A stretch of 64,000 nt of DNA from Ensifer sp. LCM 4579. GTDB taxonomy: Bacteria; Pseudomonadota; Alphaproteobacteria; Rhizobiales; Rhizobiaceae. The position numbers and the translations under genes are program-made. Below are positions 10,172 to 20,021 of the stretch, one piece after another. The stretch is taken from assembly GCF_001854885.1 (NCBI RefSeq), contig NZ_MDDV01000004.1:124001-188000 (forward strand), given 5' to 3'. The number at the start of each line of letters is the position of its first letter. Position 1 is the first letter of the stretch. A model generated the notes under the pieces. That model saw only the letters and a list, made by a program, of their open reading frames with translations, did not search any database and was not told where the DNA came from.

Positions 10172-11800
10172 TTACTCCTTCAAAACGCCCCCGGCCGCGG
10201 CGATCGCTTCCGGCGTGTCGAGGTCGATACGCGCGGCGGCGCCAAGCTCGACATCGATAATGGGCAGACCGCACCGCTCCACGATATGCCTTGCGCCGAC
10301 GTCGCCCACGAGCTGCCGCACGGCGCCAAAAGTACTTCGCGGCAGGATGACGGGATTGCCGCGCCGTCCTTCGGCGACCGCACGCACCACCGCGCCGCCC
10401 GACTCCGCGTCGAAGGCATCGATCAGCCTGGAGAGGTGTTCGGCCGTAATTCCCGGCATATCCGCGAGCATGACCAGCATGCCTGCCGCTGCGTCGTCGA
10501 GCCCTGAAAGACCCGCCACCAGCGACGAAGCCATGCCGCTCGCATGATCAGGGTTCGAGACGAATGTCACCGGCAGGCCGTCAAGCGCGGCCCTGATTTC
10601 CGGTTCCCGATGCCCGGTGACAACGATGACCTTGTCCGTGACCCCAGTGTTCGTGGCGGCAAGCGCCGTTTCGACCGAGCGACGGACCAGCGGCACCCCA
10701 TCGAACTCGGCGAGAAGCTTGTGCCTGCCCTCGGGCCCCATCCGGCTCGCCCGGCCGGCTGCCAGCACGACGATCGACACCGGGCCGCGGCGCGGCGCGA
10801 CGGCGGCTTCGCGCGGCTGCGGCCGCGTGGGAATCTCCTTCAGCAAGCCTCCGACGCCGAGCGCGGTGATATCCATCGGGCTCGGCCATTCGCCGGCAAG
10901 CAGCCGGTCGAGAACCCAATCGAATCCGTTCTCGCGCGGACTGCGGGCGCAGCCGGGCGCACCAACGACCGGGATCTCGCCAAGCCGCCCGAGAACGAGC
11001 AGGTTTCCCGGATCGACCGGCATGCCGACATGCTCGACGCGGCCGCCCGCGCGTCGGATGGCGGCCGGCACGACATCGTCCGGATCGGCGACCGCCGAGG
11101 CTCCAAAGACGACAATCAAATCGTGCGCCTCCCTCAATGCGGCAATGGCCTCGGCAACCGCCTCTTCCTTATGGGCCACGCGCCGTTCTGTCGCGAGATC
11201 GCTGCCGGAGCGCGCCAGGCGCGCGGCGAGCAAGACCCGCGTCTTATCCATGACTTGAACTTTGAGCGAAGGCAACTGCGTTGCAATCAAGGCGACGCGG
11301 CGCGGCGCGAAGGGCTTGACCTCGAAGGCCGGCTGCGAGCGGAGCACCGCTGCCGCCTCCTCGACAAATTTCCCCGGCACCGCCAGCGGGATGATCTTGA
11401 TCGTCGCCACCATGTCGCCCGCATCGACGGAAACGTGGTCGGGAAGACAGGCGAGCGTGATCGCGGGATCGATGCGGTTGACGCGATCGACCACGCTGCT
11501 GCTCGCGACGAAAAGCCCTCCCACCGTGGCATAGATATTCACCCGGCCGGTTGCCGCCGGAGAAAAACGCAGGTGGTTCGGAGCGATTGCGGAGGCAATT
11601 CGGGCCGCGGCGTCGTCCTCGGTCAAATCGCCCGCCTCGAGCCGGGCGACGATAACCTCGTTGACATCGGCCTCGGCCAACAGCCGAAGGTCGGCCGCCG
11701 TCAGACGGTGCCCCTTTGGCAGCTTCCGTGATGCGGTCTTCACCGCATGCGCGAGAATGGCGCCCTCGGCGGTAGAGAGGGCCACCGGGCCGAATTTCAT
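10172..11800 (-). CDS. MoeA-like molybdopterin-binding / MobA-like nucleotidyltransferase fusion
   Basis: The 542-residue protein is a fusion. Residues ~1-330 resemble the molybdopterin-binding (MoeA/MogA-like) domain, with DLIVVFGASAVADPDDVVP and a PGCARSP motif. Residues ~345-540 are a MobA/MocA-like nucleotidyltransferase with VVLAAGRASRMG-type pyrophosphate loop and MLADMPGI metal site. MocA makes molybdopterin cytosine dinucleotide, the cofactor of xanthine-dehydrogenase-type enzymes. Its ATG overlaps the stop of the XdhC gene by ATGA, which supports a joint role in maturing a molybdenum hydroxylase. GTP versus CTP specificity cannot be decided from motif reading alone. Confidence 0.85.
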   Translation of the reverse strand: MKFGPVALSTAEGAILAHAVKTASRKLPKGHRLTAADLRLLAEADVNEVIVARLEAGDLTEDDAAARIASAIAPNHLRFSPAATGRVNIYATVGGLFVASSSVVDRVNRIDPAITLACLPDHVSVDAGDMVATIKIIPLAVPGKFVEEAAAVLRSQPAFEVKPFAPRRVALIATQLPSLKVQVMDKTRVLLAARLARSGSDLATERRVAHKEEAVAEAIAALREAHDLIVVFGASAVADPDDVVPAAIRRAGGRVEHVGMPVDPGNLLVLGRLGEIPVVGAPGCARSPRENGFDWVLDRLLAGEWPSPMDITALGVGGLLKEIPTRPQPREAAVAPRRGPVSIVVLAAGRASRMGPEGRHKLLAEFDGVPLVRRSVETALAATNTGVTDKVIVVTGHREPEIRAALDGLPVTFVSNPDHASGMASSLVAGLSGLDDAAAGMLVMLADMPGITAEHLSRLIDAFDAESGGAVVRAVAEGRRGNPVILPRSTFGAVRQLVGDVGARHIVERCGLPIIDVELGAAARIDLDTPEAIAAAGGVLKE

Positions 11801-12501
11801 GATGCTTCCCTTCCCCAGCCGACTTCCCGGTTGCGCAACGCCGCGATGATCTCCGCCAAAATGGCGACGGCGATTTCGGCCGGGCTCGCCGCGCCGATGT
11901 CGAGGCCGATCGGTGCCCGGATCCTGTCAACGTCTTCGGCCGCGACACCGGCCAGGCGCAATCTCTCCATGCGAGCCGCATGTGTCCTGCGGCTGCCGAG
12001 GGCGCCGACATAGAAGCAGCCGCCCTCCAGGGCGGCTCGGATCGGAAAGTCGTCAATCTTTGGATCATGCGTCAGGGCGGCAAGCGCCGTATAGCGGTCG
12101 AGCGGGCGCCCGGGCAAGACATCCTCCGGCCAGTCCGCGATGAGTTCGACCCCTCGAAAACGCTCCTCCGTCGCGAAGGCGGTCCGCGGATCGATGATGG
12201 ACATATCGAAGCCCGCGACCGGTGCAAGCTGCGCCAGGGCTTGCGAGATATGGACCGCGCCGATGACGACGATGCGCGGCGGAGGCAAATGCACATTGAT
12301 GAAGAGCGAGCGCTCGCCAACCACCGCGAGCGTCGGCCGCCCGGAACGGAGCGCACCGGAGATCGCGGCGTACCATTCGGGCGTCAGAGGCTCGCCCTCG
12401 ACAAAGGCTTGGGTGCGGCCGGTGGCGAGGTCGGTGACGGCGACAGAAGCCCGGCGGGCGGCGCGTGCGGAATTGAGTGTTTGGAGAGTGGCGATGTCCA
12501 T
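11797..12501 (-). CDS. XdhC family protein, C-terminal Rossmann-type half
   Basis: The 234-residue protein matches the XdhC/CoxI C-terminal Rossmann domain (PPRIVVIGAVHISQALAQLA; YVGALGSRRTHAARMERL; GLDIGAASPAEIAVAILAEI). XdhC proteins bind and insert the sulphurated molybdenum cofactor into xanthine-dehydrogenase-family enzymes. The N-terminal domain is a separate gene just upstream (2-base gap). The start is ATG 12501; the longer open frame upstream overlaps the neighbour and is not supported. The stop overlaps the next gene by ATGA. Confidence 0.85.
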   Translation of the reverse strand: MDIATLQTLNSARAARRASVAVTDLATGRTQAFVEGEPLTPEWYAAISGALRSGRPTLAVVGERSLFINVHLPPPRIVVIGAVHISQALAQLAPVAGFDMSIIDPRTAFATEERFRGVELIADWPEDVLPGRPLDRYTALAALTHDPKIDDFPIRAALEGGCFYVGALGSRRTHAARMERLRLAGVAAEDVDRIRAPIGLDIGAASPAEIAVAILAEIIAALRNREVGWGREAS

Positions 12502-12503
12502 GG

Positions 12504-12836
12504 TCAGCCGTCGACGCGCTCGAGATAGACGCGGATCCGGCCACCACAGGAAAGGCCGACCCGCCATGCCGTCTCATCGGCGACACCGAACTCGAGGATC
12601 TTCGGCGCACCCGACTGGATGACGTCTGCCGCCTCGGCGATGACCGCACCCTCGACACAGCCACCGGAAACCGAACCCTGGAAATTGCCCTCGCCGTCGA
12701 TCACCAGGTGGCTGCCGACCGGCCGCGGCGCCGACCCCCAGGTCTCGATGACCGTCGCAAGGGCAACCGTCCGGCCTTGCCTGTGCCAGGTTTCGGCAAT
12801 CTGCAGCGGGTCGAGGATATTCGCTTCGCTTGTCAT
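12504..12836 (-). CDS. XdhC/CoxI N-terminal domain protein
   Basis: The 110-residue protein matches the XdhC N-terminal (CoxI) domain. It includes RTVALATVIETWGSAPRPVG and the conserved SGGCVEGAV cysteine motif, and ends with GLSCGGRIRVYLE. In many bacteria this domain is fused to the Rossmann half; here the two are separate, adjacent genes. ATG 12836 is preceded by AGAGAG; an earlier in-frame start would overlap the VWA gene and adds unrelated residues. Confidence 0.83.
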   Translation of the reverse strand: MTSEANILDPLQIAETWHRQGRTVALATVIETWGSAPRPVGSHLVIDGEGNFQGSVSGGCVEGAVIAEAADVIQSGAPKILEFGVADETAWRVGLSCGGRIRVYLERVDG

Positions 12837-12892
12837 CTCATGCTCTCTTCGTCTGCTTAGATCAGAATGATCGCCGCGCGTTTCAATCCCGA

Positions 12893-14173
12893 TCACCGTG
12901 AGAAACCGCCCGAACGCCACCGACCGGCTTCACCCTCCTTCAGGAACCGCCGCGGGTCGGCGTCGCGCGTCCTCCGGCCGGACAGGGACTTCACCAGTTC
13001 GGCAACCGATTCGAGATTATGCACCGCACGAAACTCGTCGACGTGCGGCAACATCGCCCTGACGCCACGCGCCCGCGCTTCGAACCCATCGAAGCGCAGC
13101 AACGGATTGAGCCAGATGAGGCGCCGGCAGGAGCGGTGCAGGCGATCGATCTCGACCTCGAGTTGATCCGTGTCGTCACGCTCGAGGCCGTCGGTGATCA
13201 GGAGGACCACGGCACCCTGCCCGAGCACGCGTCTCGACCAGCGCCGGTTGAACTCGTGCAGCGTTTCTCCGATTCGCGTGCCGCCCGACCAGTCCTTGAC
13301 CGCCGCCACGCATTCGTCCAGCGCCTCGTCGGGATCGCGGTTGCGCATCTGCCGCGTCACATTCGTCAGGCGCGTGCCGAACAGGAAGGTGTGAACGCGA
13401 TGCCTCTGCTCCGTCAGCGCATGCAGAAAATGCAGGAAAACCCGTGTGTATTGGCTCATCGACCCGGAAATGTCAGCGAGCACGACGAGCGGCGGATGGA
13501 CGCGCCGCGGTTCGCGGAATCTGGGCAGAATGAAATCGCCGCCGAGACGCATGGCGTCGCGCATGGTCGCCCGCGGGTCGATGCGGATCGGCCTGTGCGC
13601 CGCGCGGAAGCGGCGCGTCCTCACTCGGTCGAACGGCAAAAGCAGCGACGACAGCGCTTTGCGCGCCTCGGCGATTTCGGCGGCGCTCATCTGCGCGAAA
13701 TCGGCCTTGTGGAACACCTCGCGTCCGGAAACCGTGTGGCGTGCGTCAAGTTCGATCTCGGGCGTTTCCCGCGGCGGCCGGGCTTCATCCCTGCCCCCGA
13801 ACAATGCATCGCCGAGGCGCGCCTCTCCCGCGCGCCGCCGCCGTTCATCGCTCATGCGAGGCGGCGCCACCGGAGACATCAGCGCGATCATCTTGCGCAC
13901 CAGATCGCGCCTGCGCCAGAACAGGCGAAACGCCTCGTCGAACAGGGCCTGATCCTCATGCCGCTTCAGCAAGGTGCATCGCAGTGCCGCATAGAACTCG
14001 TCGCGCGATCCGATCCCGATCGCCGCGACGGCCTCGATTGCATCGGCGATGGCGGCGGGACCGATCCTCATTCCGGCGCGCCGCAGAGCGCGGGAAAAGA
14101 AGACGATATTGTCCGCGAGCCGCCCTTCGCCGGGCGGTTCTTGTGTGGCGGTGCTGTCGGCACGCGGCTTCAT
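12893..14173 (-). CDS. VWA domain protein, CoxE-like
   Basis: The 426-residue protein has a CoxE-type layout with a VWA domain at about residues 230-400. The MIDAS metal-site motif is intact (ADISGSMSQYTR) and is followed by LLITDGLERDD. CoxE works with the MoxR-type ATPase CoxD to assemble the CuSMo site of aerobic CO dehydrogenase. No CO dehydrogenase structural genes are in the window. It follows the MoxR gene by 5 bases. Confidence 0.87.
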   Translation of the reverse strand: MKPRADSTATQEPPGEGRLADNIVFFSRALRRAGMRIGPAAIADAIEAVAAIGIGSRDEFYAALRCTLLKRHEDQALFDEAFRLFWRRRDLVRKMIALMSPVAPPRMSDERRRRAGEARLGDALFGGRDEARPPRETPEIELDARHTVSGREVFHKADFAQMSAAEIAEARKALSSLLLPFDRVRTRRFRAAHRPIRIDPRATMRDAMRLGGDFILPRFREPRRVHPPLVVLADISGSMSQYTRVFLHFLHALTEQRHRVHTFLFGTRLTNVTRQMRNRDPDEALDECVAAVKDWSGGTRIGETLHEFNRRWSRRVLGQGAVVLLITDGLERDDTDQLEVEIDRLHRSCRRLIWLNPLLRFDGFEARARGVRAMLPHVDEFRAVHNLESVAELVKSLSGRRTRDADPRRFLKEGEAGRWRSGGFSR

Positions 14174-14178
14174 GGCGC

Positions 14179-15108
14179 TCAGCCCTGCGCCGCCAATTCG
14201 GCCTTGACCTCGGAAAGCAGCTTTCTACCCTCCGCGCCTTCGATCCGGGCGATATCGTCCTGATATTTGAGAAGCGTCCCGAGGGTGTCCGCAAGCGTCT
14301 CCGGATCGAGCGCGAGCGTATCGAGCTCGGTCAAGGCCGTCGCCCAGTCGATCGTTTCGGCGACACCGGGATTCTTGAAAAGGTCGATCGTCCTGAGCTT
14401 TTGCACATAGGCGACGATCTCCCGCGACAGGGTTTCGCTGCAGCCCGGCACCTTGCGGCGGATGATCTCAAGTTCCTGCGCCGCCTTGGGATAGTCGACC
14501 CAATGATAGAGGCAGCGGCGTTTCAAGGCGTCGTGGATTTCACGCGTCCTGTTCGTGGTGATGATGACGATGGGCGGCTCGCTCGCGCGGATCGTTCCGA
14601 GCTCGGGTATCGTCACCTGGAAATCGGAAAGCACCTCCAGCAGAAATGCCTCGAAGGCCTCGTCGGTGCGGTCCAACTCGTCGATCAGGAACACCGGCGC
14701 GCGGCCCGCATTGGCCGAGATCGCCTGAAGCACTGGTCGGCGGATGAGGAACCGTTCGGAGAAGATGTCGCTCTCGATCCTCTGCCGGTCGACCATTCCG
14801 GCCGCTTCGGAAAGGCGTATCTCCAGCATCTGCGCCGGGTAATTCCATTCGTAGACGGCGGACGCGACGTCGAGCCCTTCGTAGCATTGCAGCCGGATCA
14901 GCGGCCTGTCCAGCGCGCGGGCCAGCACCTTGGCGATCTCGGTCTTACCGACTCCCGCCTCCCCCTCGAGGAAGAGCGGGCGCTTCATTCGGAGCGCGAG
15001 GAAGAGAACGGTCGCGAGCGCGCTTCCGGCGAGGTAGTCCTGCGCCTCCAGCATGGCAGCCGTCTCGTCGATGGACTGAGGGATACTTCCTGTCTCCGGG
15101 CGCGCCAT
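14179..15108 (-). CDS. MoxR-type AAA+ ATPase, CoxD-like
   Basis: The 309-residue AAA+ ATPase has Walker A FLEGEAGVGKTE at about residues 46-57 and Walker B VFLIDELDRTDE at about 140. It also has the sensor-like IITTNRTREIHDALKRRC. MoxR ATPases pair with VWA proteins to mature cofactor enzymes. The next gene is exactly such a VWA protein. It is probably the second gene of the operon after the flavin reductase (24-base gap). Confidence 0.88.
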   Translation of the reverse strand: MARPETGSIPQSIDETAAMLEAQDYLAGSALATVLFLALRMKRPLFLEGEAGVGKTEIAKVLARALDRPLIRLQCYEGLDVASAVYEWNYPAQMLEIRLSEAAGMVDRQRIESDIFSERFLIRRPVLQAISANAGRAPVFLIDELDRTDEAFEAFLLEVLSDFQVTIPELGTIRASEPPIVIITTNRTREIHDALKRRCLYHWVDYPKAAQELEIIRRKVPGCSETLSREIVAYVQKLRTIDLFKNPGVAETIDWATALTELDTLALDPETLADTLGTLLKYQDDIARIEGAEGRKLLSEVKAELAAQG

Positions 15109-15132
15109 GTTTCCTCCACTCGTGGAGAAAAC

Positions 15133-15654
15133 TTATAGCGAGCGGTATTCCCGGTCCACATAAATGAGCGGTGGCTGCGCCTCGCCGATCCTGACATCGA
15201 CCACTTCGCCGAAGAGGATCGCATGGGTTGCCATGATCTTGATCTCGATGAGGCGGCAGTCGAAGGCGACGATGGCGTCGGCGAGGATGGGGGCGCCGGT
15301 GGCAAGCTGCGTCCAGCGGGCCAACGCGAAGCGTCGCTCCATATCCAGTTGGTCCCGGCCGGAAAAAGCATGCGCCAGCACACGATGATGTGCCCCCAGC
15401 ACATTCAGTGCGAAACTGCCGCTGCGCGAAAAGATATCGTTGCGCGGATTGGCGGCGTTGAGGCAGGCAAGTACCGTCGGCGGATCGTCCGAGACCGAGC
15501 ACGAAGCAGTGATCGTCACGCCCCGCCGTTCGGCGCCATCGGCGGCGGTAATCAACTGCACATGCGCGGACATGCGACTCATGGCGTCGCGGTAGGCTAT
15601 CGGGTCCAGCCGGGTCTTCTCCAACACATCTCGCTCCGGATCGGTCTCGCTCAT
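15133..15654 (-). CDS. Flavin reductase family protein (FMN-binding split barrel)
   Basis: The 173-residue protein matches flavin reductase-like FMN-binding proteins: YRDAMSRMSAHVQLITAADG, GVTITASCSVSDDPPTVLACLN, FALNVL, and the C-terminal YVDREYRSL. These enzymes supply reduced FMN to monooxygenases or act as NAD(P)H:FMN oxidoreductases. The partner is not obvious in this window. ATG 15654 fits the family start; the open frame continues upstream without recognisable homology. Confidence 0.85.
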   Translation of the reverse strand: MSETDPERDVLEKTRLDPIAYRDAMSRMSAHVQLITAADGAERRGVTITASCSVSDDPPTVLACLNAANPRNDIFSRSGSFALNVLGAHHRVLAHAFSGRDQLDMERRFALARWTQLATGAPILADAIVAFDCRLIEIKIMATHAILFGEVVDVRIGEAQPPLIYVDREYRSL

Positions 15655-15817
15655 ACATAGACTGTCAGATGAAATATGAAACCCGGCGGCCGGAGATTCT
15701 TGCCGATCCGCGCACGGACATGACGCAGACAGCAATGGGGCGCCCCCTTAGCAATCTTTTCCTTTGACCAGCGGGGCGTCTGCCTTAAAACATGGCATGC
15801 GACAGCAGGAAAAAAGC

Positions 15818-16906
15818 ATGCTGAAATCAATCGTTACGGGCCTTTTCGTCGCCGCACTGACGCTGGCGCCGCCGGCACTGGCCGCCGGAGTGAAACTGGC
15901 CGTCGTCGCCCCCACCGACGGCCCCTTCGCGGCACTCGGAAAGCAGATTCTGGACGGCGCCGCCTTTCAGGCCGGCGACCGGGGAAGCGAAGTCGTCACG
16001 ATCGGAGAAAGCTGCGACGCCGGCGGCGGCGACGAACTGGCCAAGGCGCTGCTCGCGAGCGGCGCGGAGGCGGCGATCGGTTTCCTCTGCACCGAAAGCC
16101 TCGAAGCGGTACTCCCGGCGCTAGCCGAAGCCGGTATGCCCGCCATCACCCTCAGCGTGCGCTCGGACATCCTCATGGAGGATGCACTGAAGAAGAAGTG
16201 GCCGCTCTATCGCCTTGCCCCGAGCGGCAAGGCCGAAGCGAGAGCAATCATCGACACGATCGTCGCGAATTGGAGGGACAAGCCACTCGCGCTCATCGAC
16301 GACGGCACCATTCACAGCCGCGAGCTCGTCGAGGCCGTGCGCAATGCGCTCGAGGAAATCGGTATCACCCCGGTCTTCACCGATACCTATCGTCCCGCCC
16401 AGGAGCAGCAGGTCAGTCTCGTCCGCCGCCTGGCAAAAAGCGGTGCAACCCATGTCTTCACCGGCGGCGATCGCAACGACACGGCGATCATCGCGCACGA
16501 CGCGAAGGCCGAGAACATTCCGATCACGCTCATGGGCGGTGATGTGCTGAAGGCGGCCGACCTCAATGTGCCGCTCGAGAACGGGGTGCTGGCGGTTACG
16601 GTTCCCGATGCGTCGCGATCGCAGCAGGCCGCCCCGGTCGTCAAGGCGATGCGTGCCGCGGGCCTGGAGCCGGACGGCTATGTCCTGCCCGCCTTTGCCG
16701 CGGCGTCGCTCCTCGAACAGGCGAAGGACCAGGCGGAGAAGGACGACGGCGCACTTTCGGATGCTCTCTTGAAGGGTCCCTATCCGACGGTGCTGGGACC
16801 GATCCGCTTCGACAGCATGCACGAACGAGCCCAAAGTCCTTACAGGCTGATGCGATGGCAGGACGGCCGCTTCGTCGATGCCGCGAACACGGGTGACGGC
16901 GGATGA
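15818..16906 (+). CDS. Periplasmic ABC substrate-binding protein, branched-chain amino acid type
   Basis: The 362-residue protein has a signal peptide (MLKSIVTGLFVAALTLAPP, cleavage near ALAAG) followed by a LivJ/LivK-like (Peripla_BP_6) fold. Features include KLAVVAPTDGPFAALGKQI and THVFTGGDRNDTAIIAHDAK. It would bind an amino acid, peptide or amide ligand. No transporter permease or ATPase adjoins it. Its stop overlaps the start of a P1 peptidase gene (ATGA at 16903), so the two proteins are probably made together. AGGAA upstream supports ATG 15818. Confidence 0.85.
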   Translation: MLKSIVTGLFVAALTLAPPALAAGVKLAVVAPTDGPFAALGKQILDGAAFQAGDRGSEVVTIGESCDAGGGDELAKALLASGAEAAIGFLCTESLEAVLPALAEAGMPAITLSVRSDILMEDALKKKWPLYRLAPSGKAEARAIIDTIVANWRDKPLALIDDGTIHSRELVEAVRNALEEIGITPVFTDTYRPAQEQQVSLVRRLAKSGATHVFTGGDRNDTAIIAHDAKAENIPITLMGGDVLKAADLNVPLENGVLAVTVPDASRSQQAAPVVKAMRAAGLEPDGYVLPAFAAASLLEQAKDQAEKDDGALSDALLKGPYPTVLGPIRFDSMHERAQSPYRLMRWQDGRFVDAANTGDGG

Positions 16907-17913
16907 TGCGCAAAGGAGAGAGCAACGCGATTACCGACGTCGCTGGCTTGCTCGTCGGCAATGCCGAGGATCAGCGCCTGAAATCGGGCGTCACCGCGGT
17001 GCTCTGTGATCCGCCGGCGACTGCAGCCGTGGCTGTGCTCGGCGGGGCCCCCGGCACACGCGAAACGGACCTGCTCGCCCCTCACAATACGGTTCAGACG
17101 GTCGATGCCGTCGTGCTCTCCGGCGGTTCAGCCTTCGGCCTCGATGCCGCATCCGGGGTCCAGGCGGCACTTCGCGATCTGGGCCGCGGCTTTCCGGTCG
17201 GCTCGCTGCGCATTCCGATCGTCCCGGCTGCGATCCTCTTCGACCTGATGAATGGCGGGGACAAGGACTGGGTACGGTTCTCCCCCTATCGCGATCTCGG
17301 CTACGCGGCGGCACGCGCCGCCGCCCGGAATTTCGCGACGGGCAGTGCCGGCGCCGGCGCCGGTGCGCTGACGGCCACCTTCAAGGGCGGGCTCGGTTCC
17401 GCATCGACCGTGCTGGCGAACGGCATCACCATCGGCGCGCTTGTCGCCGTCAACGCCCTGGGATCGGCAACGATCGGCAATACCCGTCATTTCTGGGCCG
17501 CTCCCTTCGAACTGGATCGCGAATTCGGCGGCGCCGGCATGCCCTCCCCCTGGCCCGAGGACGCGATGCTGCCACGCCTCAAATTCCGCGATCCGCCGGC
17601 CGCACCCGTCAACACGACCATCGCCGTCATCGCCACCGATGCGGTACTCACCAAGGCCGAGGCGAAACGACTGGCGATTTCGGCCCATGACGGATTTTCC
17701 CGGGCGCTCTGGCCGTCGCACACGCCGCTTGACGGCGACCTCGTCTTCGCGCTGTCGACCGGGGCCAGCGGCAAGAAACCGCTTCTCGAGGATTACATCG
17801 ATCTCGGCATCGCCGCCGCTGCCACCATGGCGCGGGCGATCGCGCGCGGTGTTCATGACGCCGCCGCCGCGGAGAATGATATCAAGCCCGCCTGGTCGCA
17901 GGCTTCCGCATAG
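16903..17913 (+). CDS. P1 family (DmpA/S58) aminopeptidase-like protein
   Basis: The 336-residue protein matches the DmpA/P1 self-processing peptidase family: [16 protein letters not shown] at the N-terminus, [16 protein letters not shown], and the cleavage/nucleophile region [13 protein letters not shown] at about residue 228. Family members are N-terminal-nucleophile enzymes that cut themselves into two chains and remove N-terminal residues from peptides or amides. No signal peptide is seen. It is translationally coupled to the upstream binding protein. Confidence 0.85.
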   Translation: MMRKGESNAITDVAGLLVGNAEDQRLKSGVTAVLCDPPATAAVAVLGGAPGTRETDLLAPHNTVQTVDAVVLSGGSAFGLDAASGVQAALRDLGRGFPVGSLRIPIVPAAILFDLMNGGDKDWVRFSPYRDLGYAAARAAARNFATGSAGAGAGALTATFKGGLGSASTVLANGITIGALVAVNALGSATIGNTRHFWAAPFELDREFGGAGMPSPWPEDAMLPRLKFRDPPAAPVNTTIAVIATDAVLTKAEAKRLAISAHDGFSRALWPSHTPLDGDLVFALSTGASGKKPLLEDYIDLGIAAAATMARAIARGVHDAAAAENDIKPAWSQASA

Positions 17914-17986
17914 AAGGCGATCGCCTTCCCATGTTGTTTGCGCCGCCACGGGATGCTATGGCCGCGCAAAAGAGCGGAGGCTTTTC

Positions 17987-18664
17987 ATGATCCATCCCAT
18001 TCGCATCGCCCCATCCATCCTGGCGGCCGACTTTTCCAAACTCGGCCAGGAAGTGCGCGACGTCGTCGATGCCGGCGCCGACTGGGTTCACCTGGACGTC
18101 ATGGATGGCCATTTCGTGCCGAATATCACGTTCGGACCGGACATCATCAAGTCGCTGCGCCCCTATACGGACGCGACCTTCGATTGCCATCTGATGATCG
18201 CACCGGCCGATCCTTTTCTCGAGGCCTTCGCCAAGGCCGGTTGCGACATCCTGACCGTGCACGCTGAAGCAGGCCCGCATCTGCACCGGTCACTGCAGAC
18301 CGTCAGGGCGCTTGGCAAGAGGGCCGGCGTTTCGCTCAATCCGGCGACGCCGGAAAGCACGATCGAATATATGCTTGACGCCGTCGATCTCATTCTGGTG
18401 ATGACGGTCAACCCCGGCTTCGGTGGCCAGAAGTTCATCGCCGAGATGGAGGAGAAGATCCGACGGATCAGGGCGATGGTCGGAGATCGCCCGATCGAGA
18501 TAGAGGTCGATGGCGGCGTCACGCCGGAAACGGCAGGCGCTGTCGCGGGGGCCGGCTCGAATGTGCTGGTTGCCGGTTCGGCAGTCTTCAAGGGCGGCTC
18601 CGTCGAGGCCTACCGCGGCGCCATTGCCGCTATCCGCGCGGCCGCGGAGACCGGCCGCGGATGA
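17987..18664 (+). CDS. rpe: Ribulose-phosphate 3-epimerase
   Basis: The 225-residue TIM-barrel enzyme interconverts ribulose 5-phosphate and xylulose 5-phosphate in the pentose phosphate/Calvin pathways. Signature strands are clear: [33 protein letters not shown] (metal/acid residues), [18 protein letters not shown], and [19 protein letters not shown] lies 6-7 bases before ATG 17987. Its stop overlaps the next gene by ATGA. Confidence 0.95.
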   Translation: MIHPIRIAPSILAADFSKLGQEVRDVVDAGADWVHLDVMDGHFVPNITFGPDIIKSLRPYTDATFDCHLMIAPADPFLEAFAKAGCDILTVHAEAGPHLHRSLQTVRALGKRAGVSLNPATPESTIEYMLDAVDLILVMTVNPGFGGQKFIAEMEEKIRRIRAMVGDRPIEIEVDGGVTPETAGAVAGAGSNVLVAGSAVFKGGSVEAYRGAIAAIRAAAETGRG

Positions 18665-19404
18665 GTTGGCGGTCGGCGATTGCGGCTCTGCTCCTGACGG
18701 CAACGGCGATGGCCACGTCTCCGGCCGTCGCGGGTGACTATGCCAGTTTTCGACCGATTGGATTTTCGTCCGACGGGACCGTCTTCGCCTTCGAAGAATA
18801 CGGCATAGAGGACGGGTCCGGGTTTCCCTATTCGACGATCTTCGCGCTCGACACCCGGGCCGATACGTTCCTGCCCGGCTCGCCTGTTCGGGCACGCATC
18901 GAAAGCGACGGCAGCAGTCTGCCAAGTGCCCGGCGCGAGGCACGCAGGCGCGCGGCACCGGTGATCGATGCCTATCGCCTACCCGACACGCCCGGCCTGC
19001 TTGCCGCCTATAATCCCGTAACGGAAGCGGATACGGCGGAGCACACGCTCGGCTACTATGCCGTTCCGGCGGATCCGAGCTTTCGAAAGGCCTATTCGCT
19101 GCGACTTGAGGAGAAGAGCTTCGCGGCGGGGGGGATCTGCAAGGCCTTTCTGAAAGAGATCAAAGGCTTCCGCCTCGTGATGACGGAGAAAGCCGGAGAG
19201 CCTGCATCCGACGTGCTCCAGGATGACGCCCGCATACCGGAGAGCCGCCGCTGTCCGACCGGCTATCGCATCGGCGGCGTCGTCACCCACATCAATGACG
19301 ACGGCTCGCAAGTGCACGTGGTGATGGTGCTTGTCGAATCCCTCGGTTTCGAGGGGACGACCGACGGCCGCTGGATCGCGGTCCCGACCTGGCCCCGACG
19401 ATGA
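18661..19404 (+). CDS. DUF2259 secreted protein
   Basis: The 247-residue protein has an N-terminal signal peptide (cleavage near AVAGDY, residue 25) and the DUF2259 pattern ([39 protein letters not shown]). No reaction is known for the family; a periplasmic location is expected. ATG overlaps the rpe stop, and its own stop overlaps the following gene, so three genes are translationally chained. Confidence 0.82.
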   Translation: MSWRSAIAALLLTATAMATSPAVAGDYASFRPIGFSSDGTVFAFEEYGIEDGSGFPYSTIFALDTRADTFLPGSPVRARIESDGSSLPSARREARRRAAPVIDAYRLPDTPGLLAAYNPVTEADTAEHTLGYYAVPADPSFRKAYSLRLEEKSFAAGGICKAFLKEIKGFRLVMTEKAGEPASDVLQDDARIPESRRCPTGYRIGGVVTHINDDGSQVHVVMVLVESLGFEGTTDGRWIAVPTWPRR

Positions 19405-19958
19405 CGGACGAGGCACCGGCCAACCGTTGGATCGTCAGTCTCTTCATTCGTCGGTCGGCATGCGACCGCATCGTCCGGGCTCTTCCGACATTGGGCGAGG
19501 TTGCGGTCGGCAGCCCCCTCTGGGCGGTGTCGATGGCGCTCTCGGCCTGGTTCGCCCTGTGGCTGCGCGAGCATGATGCCACATATTACCTGCGGGAAAT
19601 CCTGCTGCTTTACGCGATGGGCGGCCTCTTCGCATGGCCGCCTTCGCTGTTCGCCGCCCGCTGGCTTGCTCGGGGCCGCGCCTTCGACACCCGCCTCGCC
19701 GCCTTTCTCCTGTGCCTGATCGCGGGCACAATCGGAGTGACGGCTTGCCTCTTTTCCCTTGATTACCGGACCTTCTATTCGCAGTGGCACGCTGCACCGG
19801 GCACGCCGACCTGGTTCCTGCAATTCCTGTTTACATCGGTGTCGGCCTTTTATCAGTTCCTCGTCCTGGGCGTCAGACTTTACCTGCCGGTCGGTGCCAC
19901 AGCTCTTGTCCTTGCCAGCCTCTGGCTGGCGCGGTCCGATGGGTCTCAACAGCGTTGA
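19401..19958 (+). CDS. Hypothetical multi-pass membrane protein
   Basis: The 185-residue protein is not recognised. It shows about four hydrophobic segments (about 38-55, 68-86, 100-120 and 150-175) with basic ends. The start overlaps the DUF2259 stop (ATGA at 19401), which ties it to the rpe-DUF2259 unit. Coding character matches its neighbours, so it is probably real. Confidence 0.7.
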   Translation: MTDEAPANRWIVSLFIRRSACDRIVRALPTLGEVAVGSPLWAVSMALSAWFALWLREHDATYYLREILLLYAMGGLFAWPPSLFAARWLARGRAFDTRLAAFLLCLIAGTIGVTACLFSLDYRTFYSQWHAAPGTPTWFLQFLFTSVSAFYQFLVLGVRLYLPVGATALVLASLWLARSDGSQQR

Positions 19959-20021
19959 GCTTGCCCGTCATCTTTGCTAGACGCACTGCCATCCTCCATA
20001 GATAACGAAAGCACAGAGCCC

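Noticed and set aside
17441-18664. 407-residue extended rpe
   Set aside because: The added segment lies within the P1 peptidase gene in another frame; ATG 17987 has a clear ribosome site.
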